Assembly: GCA_950097015.1 (NCBI GenBank)
Contig: CATNEN010000007.1
Span: 2,790,001-2,854,000, forward strand
From: Macrostomum hystrix
Taxonomy: Eukaryota > Platyhelminthes > Macrostomidae
Direction of reading: 5' to 3'
DNA length: 64,000 nucleotides
Part shown: piece after piece, positions 20,307 to 32,084 of the stretch
Position numbering within the stretch: the stretch's first letter is position 1
How the letters are laid out: the number at the start of each line of letters is the position of its first letter
Position numbers and translations under genes: made by a program
The notes under the pieces: model-generated
Told to the model about the DNA's origin: nothing
Databases searched by the model: none
Seen by the model: only the letters and a program-made list of their open reading frames with translations

Positions 20307-23300
20307 ATGAAACTCAGATTCCTGCTGTCTCGCATTCCCCGCGATGGCTGCTATTATTCTCGGTTCGCGTTTCGCGTTGCCTCGCTAGTGATTGGCCTGT
20401 TGTGCTTTGTTTTCATTGGTAGGTTGCTATTGGTAGTAATGGGATGAGATGTCTTCAGTGTTTTCATTCCACCCCCACCTAGTTTTAATTAGTCAGATTT
20501 GGCCTGAATGTCAAATCCGATGATTCTAAGATATGTTGAAGGCAATTACCAGTAATTTCGTATGCATTAATTTATTTAATTAGTAACTATTATAACTATT
20601 AGTAACAGACAAACCGAACTGATTTGCAGTTGTAGTCTAAAAATATTATATGCATATTCACTTCGTTGTTTATTGTTATTTGCTAGTTTCTGTTCTCAAC
20701 CAATCAGAGGGAGGGCATCGTTGTTTTAGAAATTGGGTTGTAAATTGGCTTCAGCCAATCAGAGATGGCCGCTGTCTGAACAAATCAGGAAGCACTGTTG
20801 ACGATGGCATGATGTGGTAAATTGGCTACAACCAATTAGAAATGACCTGGGGTACGGACTGCCGCAGTGGGTATGTTTGTGCGATGGCCCAGCCAATCAG
20901 AGATGGTTATAAGGTAGGCAGTTTGGGGTCGGGTGAAACTTGATGCAGCTAGAAGGTATTCCTACTTTTTGGTTACTGTTTAAACTTTTTAAACATTTTT
21001 CTTGTTTTTCCTTTGATTGCATGTTCTGCTATGATTCGTGTCAGACAGACACCTCCCAAGCGCTTTTCCCCACCAATTTTTATCCCTCCCCGCTAGTGAA
21101 TTCCCTGCTCAGGACGGCTACTCAGCTCTCGGGCAAGCTCAACCGCCAGGCTCATAGAGACTCGCTAGCGTTCGGGTCTGGCGAACACCGAGAGTCGCCT
21201 ACGCAGGAGCTTCAAAGGCTGGCCAAGCACCTGCAGTTGGTGTACGATGTCTCACAGAACACAGGTGGCAGCGCAGCCACCCAGACTGTTGTTATCTATC
21301 TAAAAAATCCCCTCAAAACGCCGCTTGGCGCCGGCATTCGATGGCGAATGTACTTCTCGCTGATGCACCCGGTGATGCAATATCAGGCTAGCCGGGGCTG
21401 CGGCGACAAGCTCGGGTTCATTGTGCGGCACGTGAATGGTTACCTGCACTACCTGCAGCTAGATGGCGAAGCGGCGGCTGCTGGCCTGCCGCCTGGCAAC
21501 GACTGCTTTATTGTGTATACGGGCGTTGGCAGCGTGATTTCCAGGTGAGCAGATTAAATTCTATGAGTATTATAGAATTAGTACAAAGTAGAGCTAATTT
21601 TTTCATTTATTAAAATGTGAAATAAATTCAAATTTATATGTGAATATCTGGACTATGCCGATGCTTTGTGATTCTGAAAGTTGCTTTATCTCATAGAGCT
21701 AGTGTTCTGGATTTTAACTGTGGTTGGTTGAATAATTTGGGAGATACACGAGGATATTTGAAATAGCTAAATTTGCGATGAAATTCCAGATACGACGCCT
21801 TCCCCAACTGGTACCTGGTGCCGCTGATGCCGCCAGACTACACCAGCGAGTCTCCGCAGGCGGTTGTAGTCGAATGCACAGCCGGCATTGATAATCAATT
21901 CGTGGCCCCGTTCCTGACGCCGGCCCAGTTTAAGCGCGGCTCATCGGACGCGCACTCGCCTTGGACACCGGAGGAGCGGGACAGGCGTCGGCTGGCTTAC
22001 CTGGGCGGCAGGTGAGCACTGATTTGCTGATTGTCTCTTATCATTTGTTCCATATCAAATCATCTTGGGCAAACAGATTTAAACTTTTTAGAATTTTTCC
22101 GAAGTGGCATTAGCAAATTCTCAAGCAGATTAGCGAATTCCGAAACGGATTAGCTAATCCCAAAGCAGATTAGCGAATTTCCAAGCGGATTAGCAAATTC
22201 CAAAGCAGATTAGCGGATTCTCAAGCGGATTAGCGATCGTCAATTATTTATGATGAATCGGCATTACGGCCTTCGTATGGGCCATCCCCATTGTCGAGTA
22301 CATGTGGGAATCTTCCTGATGCATTACGATTGTGGTGTTTTTCTGATCTTCAAATACCATTTAAAAATCCCGATTATCGATTTTCAGTGGGAATCTCGAT
22401 TATCGTATTTGTAAGGGGAAATCCCGATGATCTATTTTTCACGGGGAATCCCCGGTGTGTCAGTGGCAGAGCGGTTTAACGCGGTCGCCTCTTTCACCAA
22501 GGTCCCTGAGCTCGATTTCGTGGCGAGGCCTCATTCATTTCGGGCCAGCCGCATAGAGAAGTTTTGGGGGCTTGACGTGAAATTTACGCCCTTGAGGGTA
22601 AACCTCAGAGTAATTGAGAATGTACACTGCCTGAAGATGAGAAACTTAGGGCAGATGTACACACCTGTGTGAGCGTGTGCCTGCGTATGGTATCCAGGTG
22701 TGTTTTGTGTGCTCAGGAGTCAGCGAAATGGGCAGAATTGCCTCCTCGCTGGCTGCGGGTCTATTGTCACCAAATGATGTGCCATTGCCCGCAGCCCTCC
22801 TGCAATTATTACTATTTTTATTATGGGAAATCCCGATTATCGATTTTTTGGGAATCCCGAGTATCGCTTTTTTGGAAATCCCGAGTATCGATTTTTTGGG
22901 AAATCCCGATTATCGATTTTTTGGGAATTCCCGATTATTGGGTTTTTCAGAAATCCCGATTATTGATTTTTGGGAAATCCCGATTATCGATTTCTATTGG
23001 GAATATTGATTAACGATTGGTCAGTTTTTATGTCGTTTCCCTTTCCTATGCGTAACCCTATTATCGAAACAGAATGTAAAGAGCAAGTAGTAAAATCCCC
23101 TGTTATCCGATTCTCGACAGTGAGCCATCGCAGCAGCCCAGCTCCGCGAATCCCACGCCGGTGCGCCTAGTTCCCACCCCGGTGCTGGTCCGCCCGCTGT
23201 CGCGCGGCCAGTCGGCCCTGTCCACCGTCGGCCTGCTGTCGGCCGCCAGATTTCGCGGCGAGGTCGGCTGCGACCCGGCCGAGCCGACCTTGGCCTACCT

Positions 23301-26300
23301 GCAGGACCGGCAGAAGCTTCTGACACCGGCTTCGGCCAGCTCAGCCGCAGCCGACGCCTTGGATGTGTCGCTTTGCTCCAGGTCTGATGAAGCCACCCTG
23401 ACGGCTTCCCTGACTGACGCCAATCAGCCAGCTTTGAAGCCTTTCCAGCGCCGCGGGGCCTACCTGCTGAGGTTCCATCCCGACAGGCGGCGAGTCGATC
23501 TGCGCGCCTTCTCGCCCGAAGGTCTGTTCGCGGCGGCGCAGACTCTGCTGACTCTGCTTCACGATCCGGGGCCTCCGTTGGCCACCCGGCTGATTCTGGA
23601 TTATCCCAGATTCGATTATCGCGGCCTCATGATTGACGTGGCCAGAAATTTTCAACCTCTGCCTGTCCTATTGCGAATCGTTGATGTCATGGCCCTGTAC
23701 AAGATGAACAAACTGCACCTGCACCTGACTGATGACGAGGCCATCAGGCTGCCCATTACTGAGGCCTACAAGCTGGCTAGCAGGCGGTGCCACGATCCCA
23801 CGGCTAAGCTGTGTCTGCCGCCTCAGCTGGGCTCGCATCCCACCGATGGTAATGCGCCGGGATCTGGATATTACACGTCTACTGAGTATGCTCAGCTGTT
23901 GAAATACGCGGCCGATAGATTTATTGAGATTATTCCCGAGGTGAGTGGCTTGGGTTCGTTATCTTGGATTTTCTGATCGATTTTAAGAAAAAAACGTAAT
24001 GAAGAACGGTGTGTGAGATTTAGTCAGGGATAGAGGATTAGAGATAGGGGTAGAGGATTAGAGATAGGGATTGATGGTTATAGATAAGGGGTAGATGAAT
24101 CGAGATTGGGGTAAAGCTTTATAAATAGGGAGTAGGTGATAAAAGAATGGGGGTAGAGGATTAGAGATAGGGGGGTAGTTGATTAGAGATAGGGGGTAGA
24201 GGATTAAAGATAGGGGTAGAGGATTAGAGATAGGGGGTAGTTGATTAGAGATAGGGGGTAGAGGATTAAAGATAGGGGGTAGAGGACTAGAGATAGGGGG
24301 TAGTTGATTAGAGATAGGGGGTAGAGGATTAAAGATAGGGGGTAGAGGATTAGAGATAGGGGGTAGAGGATTAGAGATTAGGGGTAGAGGATTAAAGATA
24401 GGGGTAGAGGATTAGAGATAGGGGGTAGAGGATTAGAGATAGGGGTAGAGGATTAGAGATAGGGGGTAGAGGATTAGAGATAGGCGGTAGAGGATTAGAG
24501 ATAGGGGTAGAGGATTAGAGATAGGGGTAGAGGATTAGAGATTGGGGGTTGAGGATTAGAGATTGGGGGTAGAGGATTAGAGATAGGGGGTAGAGGATTA
24601 GAGATAGGCGGTAGAGGATTAGAGATAGGGGTAGAGGATTAGAGATAGGGGTAGAGGATTAGAGATTGGGGGTTGAGGATTAGAGATTGGGGGTTGAGGA
24701 TTAGAGATTGGGGGGTAGAGGATTAGAGATTGGGGGTAGAGGATTAGAGATTGGGGGGTAGAGGATTAGAGATTGGGGGTTGAGGATTAGAGATAGGGGG
24801 TTGAGGATTAGAGATAGGGGGTTGAGGATTAGAGATTGGGGGGTAGAGGATTAGAGATAGGGGTTGAGGATTAGAGATTGGGGGGGTAGAGGATTAGAGA
24901 TTGGGGGTTGAGGATTAGAGATTGGGGGGTAGAGGATTAGAGATTGGGGGGGGTAGAGGATTAGAGATAGGGGTTGAGGATTAGAGATTGGGGGGGTAGA
25001 GGATTAGAGATTGGGGGTAGAGGATTAGAGATTGGGGGTTGAGGATTAGAGATTGGGGGGTAGAGGATTAGAGATTGGGGGGGTAGAGGATTAGAGATAG
25101 GGACAGCAGAGAGTAGAGGAAGGAAAGTAGAGAAAATAACTTCACAGTGGTTTCTCGCTAATCTACGCTACATAAAAAGTAACTTTCCAATCAACTGCAG
25201 GTGGACATGCCCGCCCACGCGCACGCCTTGATCGCATCCCACCGAGGCCGGGCCCAGCTGACGGACCCGGCCGATCCCAGCCGGCCAGTCAGTGTGCAGA
25301 ATTTCCACAACAACAGCCTGAATCCGTGCATGCCGGACACCAGGCAGTTGATTCGCCGCATCATCTCAGACCTGGTCCGGCTGCACTCGCTGGCCAATAT
25401 TCCATTGGCCACCTTCAACTTTGGCGGAGACGAGCCGCCCGGCGAGGCGTGGCAATTCTCGCCGGCCTGCCTCAAGCTGGGGCTGAATACGCGCGATGCT
25501 ATAAATAGATTCTTCCTCGGCAGCGTGGTGGGCGAACAGGCTGGCCGGGACAAACTGGCCCTGATTGGCTGGGAGGACGGCTACGTTGTGAAAGACGCGG
25601 ACAAGAGGCCCTACAATTTGTCGGAGATTTTTTCACAACCGGCTGGCGCTCGGCCGAAGGACACCCTGGTGCTGTCCTGGCTCAATCAGATGGCCTGGGG
25701 CTCTGGCGACCTTGCCTACAAGTTTGCCAATACCGGCTATAAGGTGAGGCAATCGTGAGCCAGGTGGGAGAGGGGATCATTAGACAGCTAGTGGGAGAGG
25801 GGATCATTAGACAGCTAGTGGGAGAGGATCATGAGACATCTAGTGGGAGAGGGGATCATTAGACAGCTAGTGGGAGAGGATCATGAGACAGCTAGTGGGA
25901 GAGGGGATCATTAGACAGCTAGTGGGAGAGGGGATCATTAGACAGCTAGTGGGAGAGGGGATCATTAGAGAGCTAGTGGGAGAGGGGATCATGAGACAGC
26001 TAGTGGGAGAGGATCATGAGACATCTAGTGGGAGAGGGGATCATGAGACAGCTAGTGGGAGAGGATCATGAGACAGCTAGTGGGAGAGGATCATGAGACA
26101 GCTAGTGGGAGCGGATCATGAGACAGCTAGTGGGAGAGGATCATGAGACATCTAGTGGGAGAGGGGATCATGAGACAGCTAGTGGGAGAGGATCATGAGA
26201 CATCTAGTGGGAGAGGGGATCATGAGACATCTAGTGGGAGAGGGGATCATTAGACAGCTAGTGGGAGAGGATCATGAGACAGCTAGTGGGAGAGAGGATC

Positions 26301-27802
26301 ATGAGATTCCAACGCTATTAAATCGAGGTTCCCACAGTTATACTCCACCTGGTCAAACTCGCACAGGTGGTGCTGGCACACGCCACTCATCTGTACCTGG
26401 ACCATCAGCAGGAGCCGGATCCGGAGGAGCGCGGCCTCTACTGGGCCACTCGCTACATTGATCTGCGCAAGGCTTTCGAATTCGATGCGGTGGATATCTA
26501 CGCCAACATGCGCGAGGATATCATGGGCCAGCCGGTGAGACCACTTTCTGAAGACCACTTAGCTGACTAGATTCGATTTATTTTTAATTCAAATGGTGTG
26601 GAAATTCGCGAAAATCGGTCATTCGCTTTGGGAGCTGGCGTGAAGTAGGCAGCGGGTATTTGAAATAGCCCCGTAACCAACGCCGCACACTCCAGGTGGA
26701 CGTGGCGGCCACCTGCGCCGAACGCGGCGGTTGCGCGAGCCTGAACCAGCCGGACAACATCGTCGGCCTGACCGGCGCCCTGTGGGGCGAGACCCTCCTG
26801 GCCGATCGGCTGGTGTTTCCAATGCTGCTGCCGCGGCTGCTGGCCATCGCCGAGCGGGCCTGGCACCGCGGCCAGTGGGAAGGCCTAGCCAGTCAGCCGG
26901 AACTGCGGGACGGCCCGCTGGCCGCCGACTGGACCGAGTTTGTCAACGCAGTCAGCCAGCGCGAGCTGTCCAGACTGGCCCGGCTGGGCATTCGGTTTCA
27001 CCTGCCGCCGCCAGGAGCCAAGCTGAACCCTGTAACTAGGCGAGTCCGGCTCAGCCACCAGACTCCGCACAATGTCCGACTGTTCTACGCTTTCACTTCG
27101 AGCCTGACAAGCCGGGCGGGCGAGCACTGGGAGGAGGCCAAGCACGGAGATGATCTGGCTGTGCCTGGCAGCGCCGCTCTCATGTTGCTGAAGGCTGGGT
27201 GAGTACTGAGACTGGGATATGGGAGAATAGAGACAGGGTGAGATCAGAGAATAGAGACAGGGTGAGATGGGATAATAGAGACAGTGTGATGGGAGAATAG
27301 AGACTGGGTGATATGGGAGAATAGAGACTGGGTGAGATGGGAGAATAGAGACTGGGTGAGATGGGAGAATAGAGACTGGGTGAGATGGGAGAATAGATAC
27401 AGAGTGAGATGGGAGTATATAGACGGTGAGAAAGGAAATTAGAGACGGGGTAAGATTTTAGAGAAAATCGAATTGAGGCAAAGCGAATCCCAGTTAAACT
27501 TTCTCTGTTCCTCCAGTTTTGGTGACTCCACCAGCCGGCACGAAATCTATGTCGAGAGTCGCACGGTGAAGCTGCCGCTGACCGCCTCGGCGGCCGCCTT
27601 TGTACACGGCGCCGCCAAGTCAAATCCGCCAGCCAATGAGAGACCGGCGCGCGACTCGCCGCTCGGCGATGTGCCCGCTGCCGCCGCCGAGGCCGCTTCA
27701 ACTGCGATGCACTGGCTGCTGTTCGCCATATTTCTGGCAGCCGTCGTCTGCCTCACCTGCCTCACCTGCTGCTGGATCAACTTGCAACAGAAGGCCGGCT
27801 GA
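20307..27802 (+). CDS. Membrane-anchored GH20 beta-N-acetylhexosaminidase, chitobiase type
   Basis: Exons: 20307-20418, 21049-21544, 21790-22011, 23121-23940, 25201-25743, 26367-26534, 26696-27198, 27517-27802. Phases agree at all seven GT-AG junctions. 1049 residues. An N-terminal span (about 20-38) acts as signal anchor. A CHB_HEX-like sandwich domain lies at about 75-250, then a GH20 N-terminal subdomain and the TIM-barrel (about 410-880) with FDYRGLMIDVARNF, KLHLHLTDDEAIRLPI and the catalytic Asp627-Glu628 in NFGGDEPPGEAW. GALWGETL and AERAWH follow, then a C-terminal Ig-like domain and a second span near 1015-1040 (LLFAIFLAAVVCLTCLTCC). The enzyme should remove terminal GlcNAc/GalNAc by substrate-assisted catalysis, perhaps from chitin oligomers. 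This architecture is best known from bacterial chitobiases and some marine invertebrates, not the lysosomal HexA/B type. Start chosen at 20307 because the in-frame codon further up (20262) is GTG. Confidence 0.88.
20419..21048 (+). other. Hexosaminidase intron 1 with repeated CCAAT motifs
   Basis: The stretch 20698-20905 contains several diverged copies of AGCCAATCAGAGATGG, CCAAT-box-like, 35-70 bp apart. No exon is seen. Confidence 0.4.
22100..22245. repeat. ~20-bp tandem repeat in hexosaminidase intron 3
   Basis: Seven diverged units of GATTAGCGAATTCCAAAGCG. Confidence 0.8.
22360..23010. repeat. Interrupted CCCGATTATCGATTTTTTGG array in hexosaminidase intron 3
   Basis: Units of about 23 bp built on AATCCCGATTATCGATTTT occur at 22360-22450 and 22828-23010. 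The two parts are separated by a SINE that evidently inserted into the array. Confidence 0.8.
22453..22815 (+). mobile_element. tRNA-derived SINE, family 1 (plus strand copy)
   Basis: The head has A-box-like TGGCAGAGCGG (near 22463) and B-box-like GAGCTCGATTTC, followed by GTGGCGAGGCC. The body continues through GCCTGCGTATGGTATCCAGG to CCCGCAGCCCTCCTGCAATT and an AT-rich tail. It closely matches the reverse copy at 745-1092 and splits a tandem array in hexosaminidase intron 3. Confidence 0.87.
24030..25105. repeat. 20-bp G-run minisatellite in hexosaminidase intron 4
   Basis: About 50 units of GGATTAGAGATAGGGGGTAG, with G-runs of three to seven bases on the coding strand. The left edge is worn (GATTGATGGTTATAG forms) and the right part prefers TTGGGGG. 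Confidence 0.95.
25755..26312. repeat. 24/27-bp minisatellite in hexosaminidase intron 5
   Basis: Two unit lengths alternate: AGCTAGTGGGAGAGGATCAT plus GAGAC (24-25 bp) and a longer form with GAGAGGGGATCATTAG (27 bp). It starts about 12 bp after the exon 5 donor. Confidence 0.95.
26584..26690. mobile_element. MITE family B fragment in hexosaminidase intron 6
   Basis: GAAAATCGGTCATTCGCTTT, then GGGAGCTGGCGTGA and GGGTATTTGAAATAG, match the reverse complement of 7068-7135 in WRAP73 intron 1. It makes up most of this 161-bp intron and ends next to the exon 7 acceptor. Confidence 0.65.
27199..27455. repeat. 24-bp minisatellite in hexosaminidase intron 7, carrying donor-like GGGTGAG
   Basis: About ten units of GAGACTGGGTGAGATGGGAG plus AATA. 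Most contain GGGTGAG, the same seven bases that form the real exon 7 donor at 27197-27203, and the array begins at that donor. Confidence 0.9.
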
Positions 27803-28335
27803 CTCCCAGACCCCCAGCTAGACCTACCTGACACCCTCAGCTAGACCTACCTGACACCCAGCTAGACCTACCTGACACCCAGCTAGACATACCTGACACC
27901 CGCAGCTAGACCTACCTGACACCCTCAGCTAGACCTACCTGACACCCTCAGCTAGACCTACCTGACACCCCCAGCTAGACCTACCTGACACCCGCAGCTA
28001 GACCTACCTGACACCCTCAGCTAGACCTACCTGACACCCCCAGCTAGACCTACCTGACACCCGCAGCTAGACCTACCTGACACCCTCAGCTAGACATACC
28101 TGACACCCTCAGCTAGACCTACCTGACACCCTCAGCTAGACCTACCTGACACCCCCAGCTAGACCTACCTGACACCCGCAGCTAGACCTACCTGACACCC
28201 TCAGCTAGACCTACCTGACACCCTCAGCTAGACCTACCTGACACCCTCAGCTAGACCTACCTGACACCCTCAGCTAGACCTACCTGACACCCTCAGCTAG
28301 ACCTACCTGACACCCTCAGCTAGACCTACCTGACC
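27800..28335. repeat. 23-bp minisatellite directly after the hexosaminidase stop
   Basis: About 23 copies of CAGCTAGACCTACCTGACAC plus CCT. The first unit begins within about 20 bp of the stop codon, so the array should lie in the 3' UTR. No AATAAA is seen in the 280 bp after it. Confidence 0.95.
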
Positions 28336-28617
28336 CTATCAGTGTTGCTGATGAAGCTTGTCAGATCTATTGTTCTGCAAGCTATTCTGTTTTCATTCCG
28401 AATTATCGTTTTTGCAGATTTTTTATGTGCTGATTTTAAATTTTAGCAGAGATTGAACTGGCCTTTGTTAGTCAGTGCACAGGGGTCTTGGCAAAAGTGT
28501 GTGGTTTTTCTTCACATTGAAATATGTGTGCATTTTTTTTATTTTATAAATCTTTCTGTTTGCTGTATAAAATGTTAAATATTGAAAATTTTATGAAAAA
28601 TAGAAAGCTTTCTATGT
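28336..28617. other. AT-rich spacer
   Basis: No gene or repeat seen. Confidence 0.3.
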
Positions 28618-29905
28618 TTGTTTTCCACCTACCATATCCCATCCATTTCCTCTCATATCCATCCCATCCATTTCCTACCATATCCCATCCATTTCCTCTC
28701 ATATCCCATCCATTTCCTCTCATATCCATCCCATCCATTTCCTACCATATCCCATCCATTTCCTCTCATATCCCATCCATTTCCTACCATATCCCATCCA
28801 TTTCTTACCATACCCCATCCATTTCTTACCATATCCCATCCATTTCCTACCATACCCCATCCATTTCTTACCATATCCCATCCATTTCCTCTCATATGCC
28901 ATCCATTTCCTCTCATATCCCATCCATTTCCTACCATATCCCATCCAAATTTCCTCTCATATCCATCCCATCCATTTCCTACCATATCCCATCCATTTCC
29001 TCTCATATCCCATCCATTTCCTCTCATATCCATCCCATCCATTTCCTACCATATCCCATCCATTTCCTCTCATATCCCATCCATTTCCTCTCATATCCCA
29101 TCCATTTCCTACCATATCCCATCCATTTCTTACCATATCCCATCCATTTCCTACCATATCCTATCCATTTCCTACCATATCTCATCCATTTCCTACCATA
29201 TCCCATCCATTTCCTACCATATCCTATCCATTTCCTACCATATCCTATCCATTTCCTACCATATCTCATCCATTTCCTACCATATCCTATCCATTTCCTA
29301 CCATATCTCATCCATTTCCTACCATATCCCATCCATTTCCTACCATATCCTATCCATTTCCTACCATATCTCATCCATTTCCTACCATATCCTATCCATT
29401 TCCTACCATATCTCATCCATTTCCTACCATATCTCATCCATTTCCTACCATATCCTATCCATTTCCTACCATATCCCATCCATTTCCTACCATATCCCAT
29501 CCATTTCTTACCATATCCTATCCATTTCCTACCATATCCCATCCATTTCTTACCATATCCCATCCATTTCCTACCATATCCTATCCATTTCTTACCATAT
29601 CCCATCCATTTCCTACCATATCCCATCCATTTCTTACCATATCCTATCCATTTCCTACCATATCCCATCCATTTCTTACCATATCCCATCCATTTCCTAC
29701 CATATCCCATCCATTTTTTACCATATCCCATCCATTTCCTACCATATCCTATCCATTTCTTACCATATCCCATCCATTTCTTACCATATCCTATCCATTT
29801 CCTACCATATCCTATCCATTTCTTACCATATCCCATCCATTTCTTATCATGTCCCATCCATTTCTTACCATATCCCATTGATTTCCTCTCATATCTCATA
29901 TATCC
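28618..29905. repeat. 21-bp satellite array
   Basis: About 60 units of CCATTTCCTACCATATCCCA plus T, with TCTCATATCC and TTACCATATCC variants. The 21-bp period leaves frames open on both strands (Pro-Ile-His-Phe-Leu-Pro-Tyr repeats), which are not genes. Confidence 0.97.
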
Positions 29906-30638
29906 CCAATAGTTATCTATTTCCTTTCATATCTCATCGAGTCCTCTTACACCCCATCCATTACTTCCTAAATCTCAGCCAGTCCTCGAATATCCCCTCA
30001 AATTTTCCTGTCGCTTAGTGTTTTGTCTGTTCTAATATCTAAAGACTCGGATGTGTTTGAAGCAGTACTAATCATTTTAGTTTAACAATTTCAAGTTCTG
30101 ATATATATTCTCTTTTATCCCTAAAGGACAACGATGATTATTTAATTAATTTCAGTATTTGTTTTTGTTTACTCTCATTAAGAAAATTTAAGTCAGAAAT
30201 TATACTTTTTTCGTTTATTTCTTTTGTAAAAATACGCACAATAAAAGGTAATTTATAAGAATAATCTATCACAATAGCACAGCTGTCTTATATGTGATTA
30301 ATGTTATTCTAAATAAACTACGAGTATCATCTATTTTGGCATCAGAATATTGAATTTAGTTTAGTCTATTCGTCTTCTTGCAAATCTGTTTTGCAAGATA
30401 ATTTTTTTTACTTTTTATTTTTTGTGTCAAGTCTTTTCTTAGAAATGAAATATATAGTAAATGCATCGTTAGATAATTTCCTAAACTGTAAAATATATCT
30501 TACAAAAAAACTGGGGACTTTTTCATTTTTACTGACTGATGCTATTGGCTAGTTAGTTGGGTTTGAGATAACTGTTGAACTGAGTCCTTGTGTGGAGAGT
30601 TGTAAAATATGCCTTTGCTTAACGCGCTACTTAAAGTA
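29906..30638. other. AT-rich intergenic sequence
   Basis: No coding, RNA or repeat feature supported. Confidence 0.3.
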
Positions 30639-31535
30639 ATGTCACAAGGAAACCTCAGCCATAACGTTTAATCTATTATTAGGAATGAGTCATGCGCTAT
30701 TTTCAGAAACAAGTCATGTGACATGAAACCGGAGAACTGGTTCTCGACAGCTGGATTTGCTTGAATTCCAAATATGGTAAAACAAACAATTATGACTCAT
30801 CGGTTTCTGCATCTGTATTTACACAATATTCCAAATATGGTAAAACTCACAATCATGACTCACTAAACAAATATGTGTGACCTAAGTAAACACCCGGTAG
30901 TAGAACCGGTTTTCCCCCAAAATTTTACTATACATACAAGCGAAAATCCGAGCTGAAAATTCAGACTCGGAGCGGTCCACCGGACTTCAAAACTGCTTAC
31001 GAAGAAGAGGACCCATCTCTGGGGGAAAGACAAGTGGCAAGCGCTTTACTAGACAGAGTTATTTATTGCTAGCAATACTTGTTGAATTGAACTAAGTTTA
31101 CGAGAGCCACATATCGTCGATACATTTGAGAAAGGCCTCCTCGTTTCCTAGGATACATTCCTAGAGGATTATTGATTTGATTTGAGTCATCCGTTATCTT
31201 TCGGAGGTAACGAAGAAGACGCCCTTCAGGAGGACCTATTAGAGAGACACAAGAGAGATTTCAATTGTTCACTAGGGCGCACGTTTCTATTGTGAATTCC
31301 GAGCTCGAGGAAACCGCGACAAGTAATCTGATTCGCTCTCGTCATTTATTGGCCAGCAGACAAACTCAAGCAACTGCCAAGAAGACAAAGAAGACAAGAC
31401 TACAAAGACTCAAGAAACACAGACTCGAAACCTCACGGTCGACCAGAACAAGGATAAGAAGAACCGCCGGCTGTCGAAGACCAAAGACTACGAACTACTC
31501 ACTACCAAGGAACAAGAAGCAACTGCAGTAAGTGT
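30639..31535 (+). promoter_or_regulatory. Promoter-like or solo-LTR-like segment with four AP-1-type sites
   Basis: TGAGTCA/TGACTCA occurs at 30686-30692, 30793-30799, 30856-30862 and 31183-31189. The middle two belong to a direct repeat of about 63 bp sharing TTCCAAATATGGTAAAAC. A TATA-like ACTATACATACAAG lies near 30928-30943. The segment ends in a good splice donor (CTGCAGTAAGTG, about 31525-31536). A 5-bp AGTAA occurs just before the TGTCAC at 30639 and again at 31527-31531, which could be an LTR target duplication, but the right terminus is not CA. An 88-codon basic frame at 31265-31531 is probably not coding. I cannot decide between host promoter and LTR. Confidence 0.4.
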
Positions 31536-31650
31536 CACGTGACTGTTATAAATTCCTAGGCGATTGTTCCCCAGTCTAGAAGTGGGAGTTTCGTGTGTCT
31601 GATCAACACGCAAAACTCTTCACTTGGAGTCCTCGACACAGAGATTTGGC

Positions 31651-31924
31651 TGTTAGTGGTGGCCTGACCAGTCCACATTCTGGCACGTTCGGGTGACATG
31701 CTGATCAATTTTGAAGGCCTGGCAAGACCGCACTGAAGTGCAGTGCAAATTCGTCTATAGGAGTGTATGAAATACACTAGCGCTTATGGGAAAAATCTGA
31801 CCTTCGGCCAGAACCATTGAATATCTCGACGGTAACGACATGATTCTTGTTTCAGAATGTGTGCAACAAGAGGTTGGCTTGATTTTTGTGTTTAGGTAAT
31901 TCCCCCACCTTGGTTGCTCTACTG
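31651..31924. mobile_element. TTAA inverted-repeat element (MITE family A), copy 2
   Basis: The interior matches 16890-17240, including CACTAGCGCTTA and GACCTTCGGCCAGAACCATT. The right end CTTGGTTGCTCTACTG is followed by TTAA (31925-31928). The left end is degenerate. It abuts a SINE family 2 body. Confidence 0.65.
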
Positions 31925-31927
31925 TTA

Positions 31928-32072
31928 AATGGGTGCCAGCATCAGCTGGGGTAATTGAGGGTGGATGTGGCGCCACGCCCTCCCCAGTCCATGGACTGAA
32001 CAGCCGTACGCAGCCTTCAGATGCGCCAAGCAATAGCTGCGGCTGTGCTGTCGGCTGCACATCTAGCGCAGT
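31928..32072 (+). mobile_element. SINE family 2, 3' body
   Basis: From ATGGGTGCCAGCATCAGCTG to GCTGCACATCTAGC this matches the copies at 14645-14812 (reverse) and 33030-33140. No tRNA-like head is present; a TTAA element occupies its place. Confidence 0.7.
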
Positions 32073-32084
32073 GAAATCAATTAA

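Noticed and set aside
20207-20422. Alternative start of the hexosaminidase at 20207
   Set aside because: It is in a different frame from the 20307 start, and only the latter joins exon 2 in phase and gives a signal anchor.
24030-25105. Interstitial telomere repeat
   Set aside because: Units are GGATTAGAGATAGGGG-like and do not contain regular TTAGGG tracts.
28524-30018. Long frames of Pro-Ile-His-Phe-Leu-Pro-Tyr or Ile-Pro-Ser-Ile-Ser-Tyr-His repeats
   Set aside because: They follow the 21-bp satellite exactly and are open on both strands; no start context, domain or conservation.
31265-31531. 88-codon Lys/Arg/Thr-rich frame
   Set aside because: Low-complexity basic sequence with no domain; it ends at a splice donor and looks like untranslated leader or LTR sequence.
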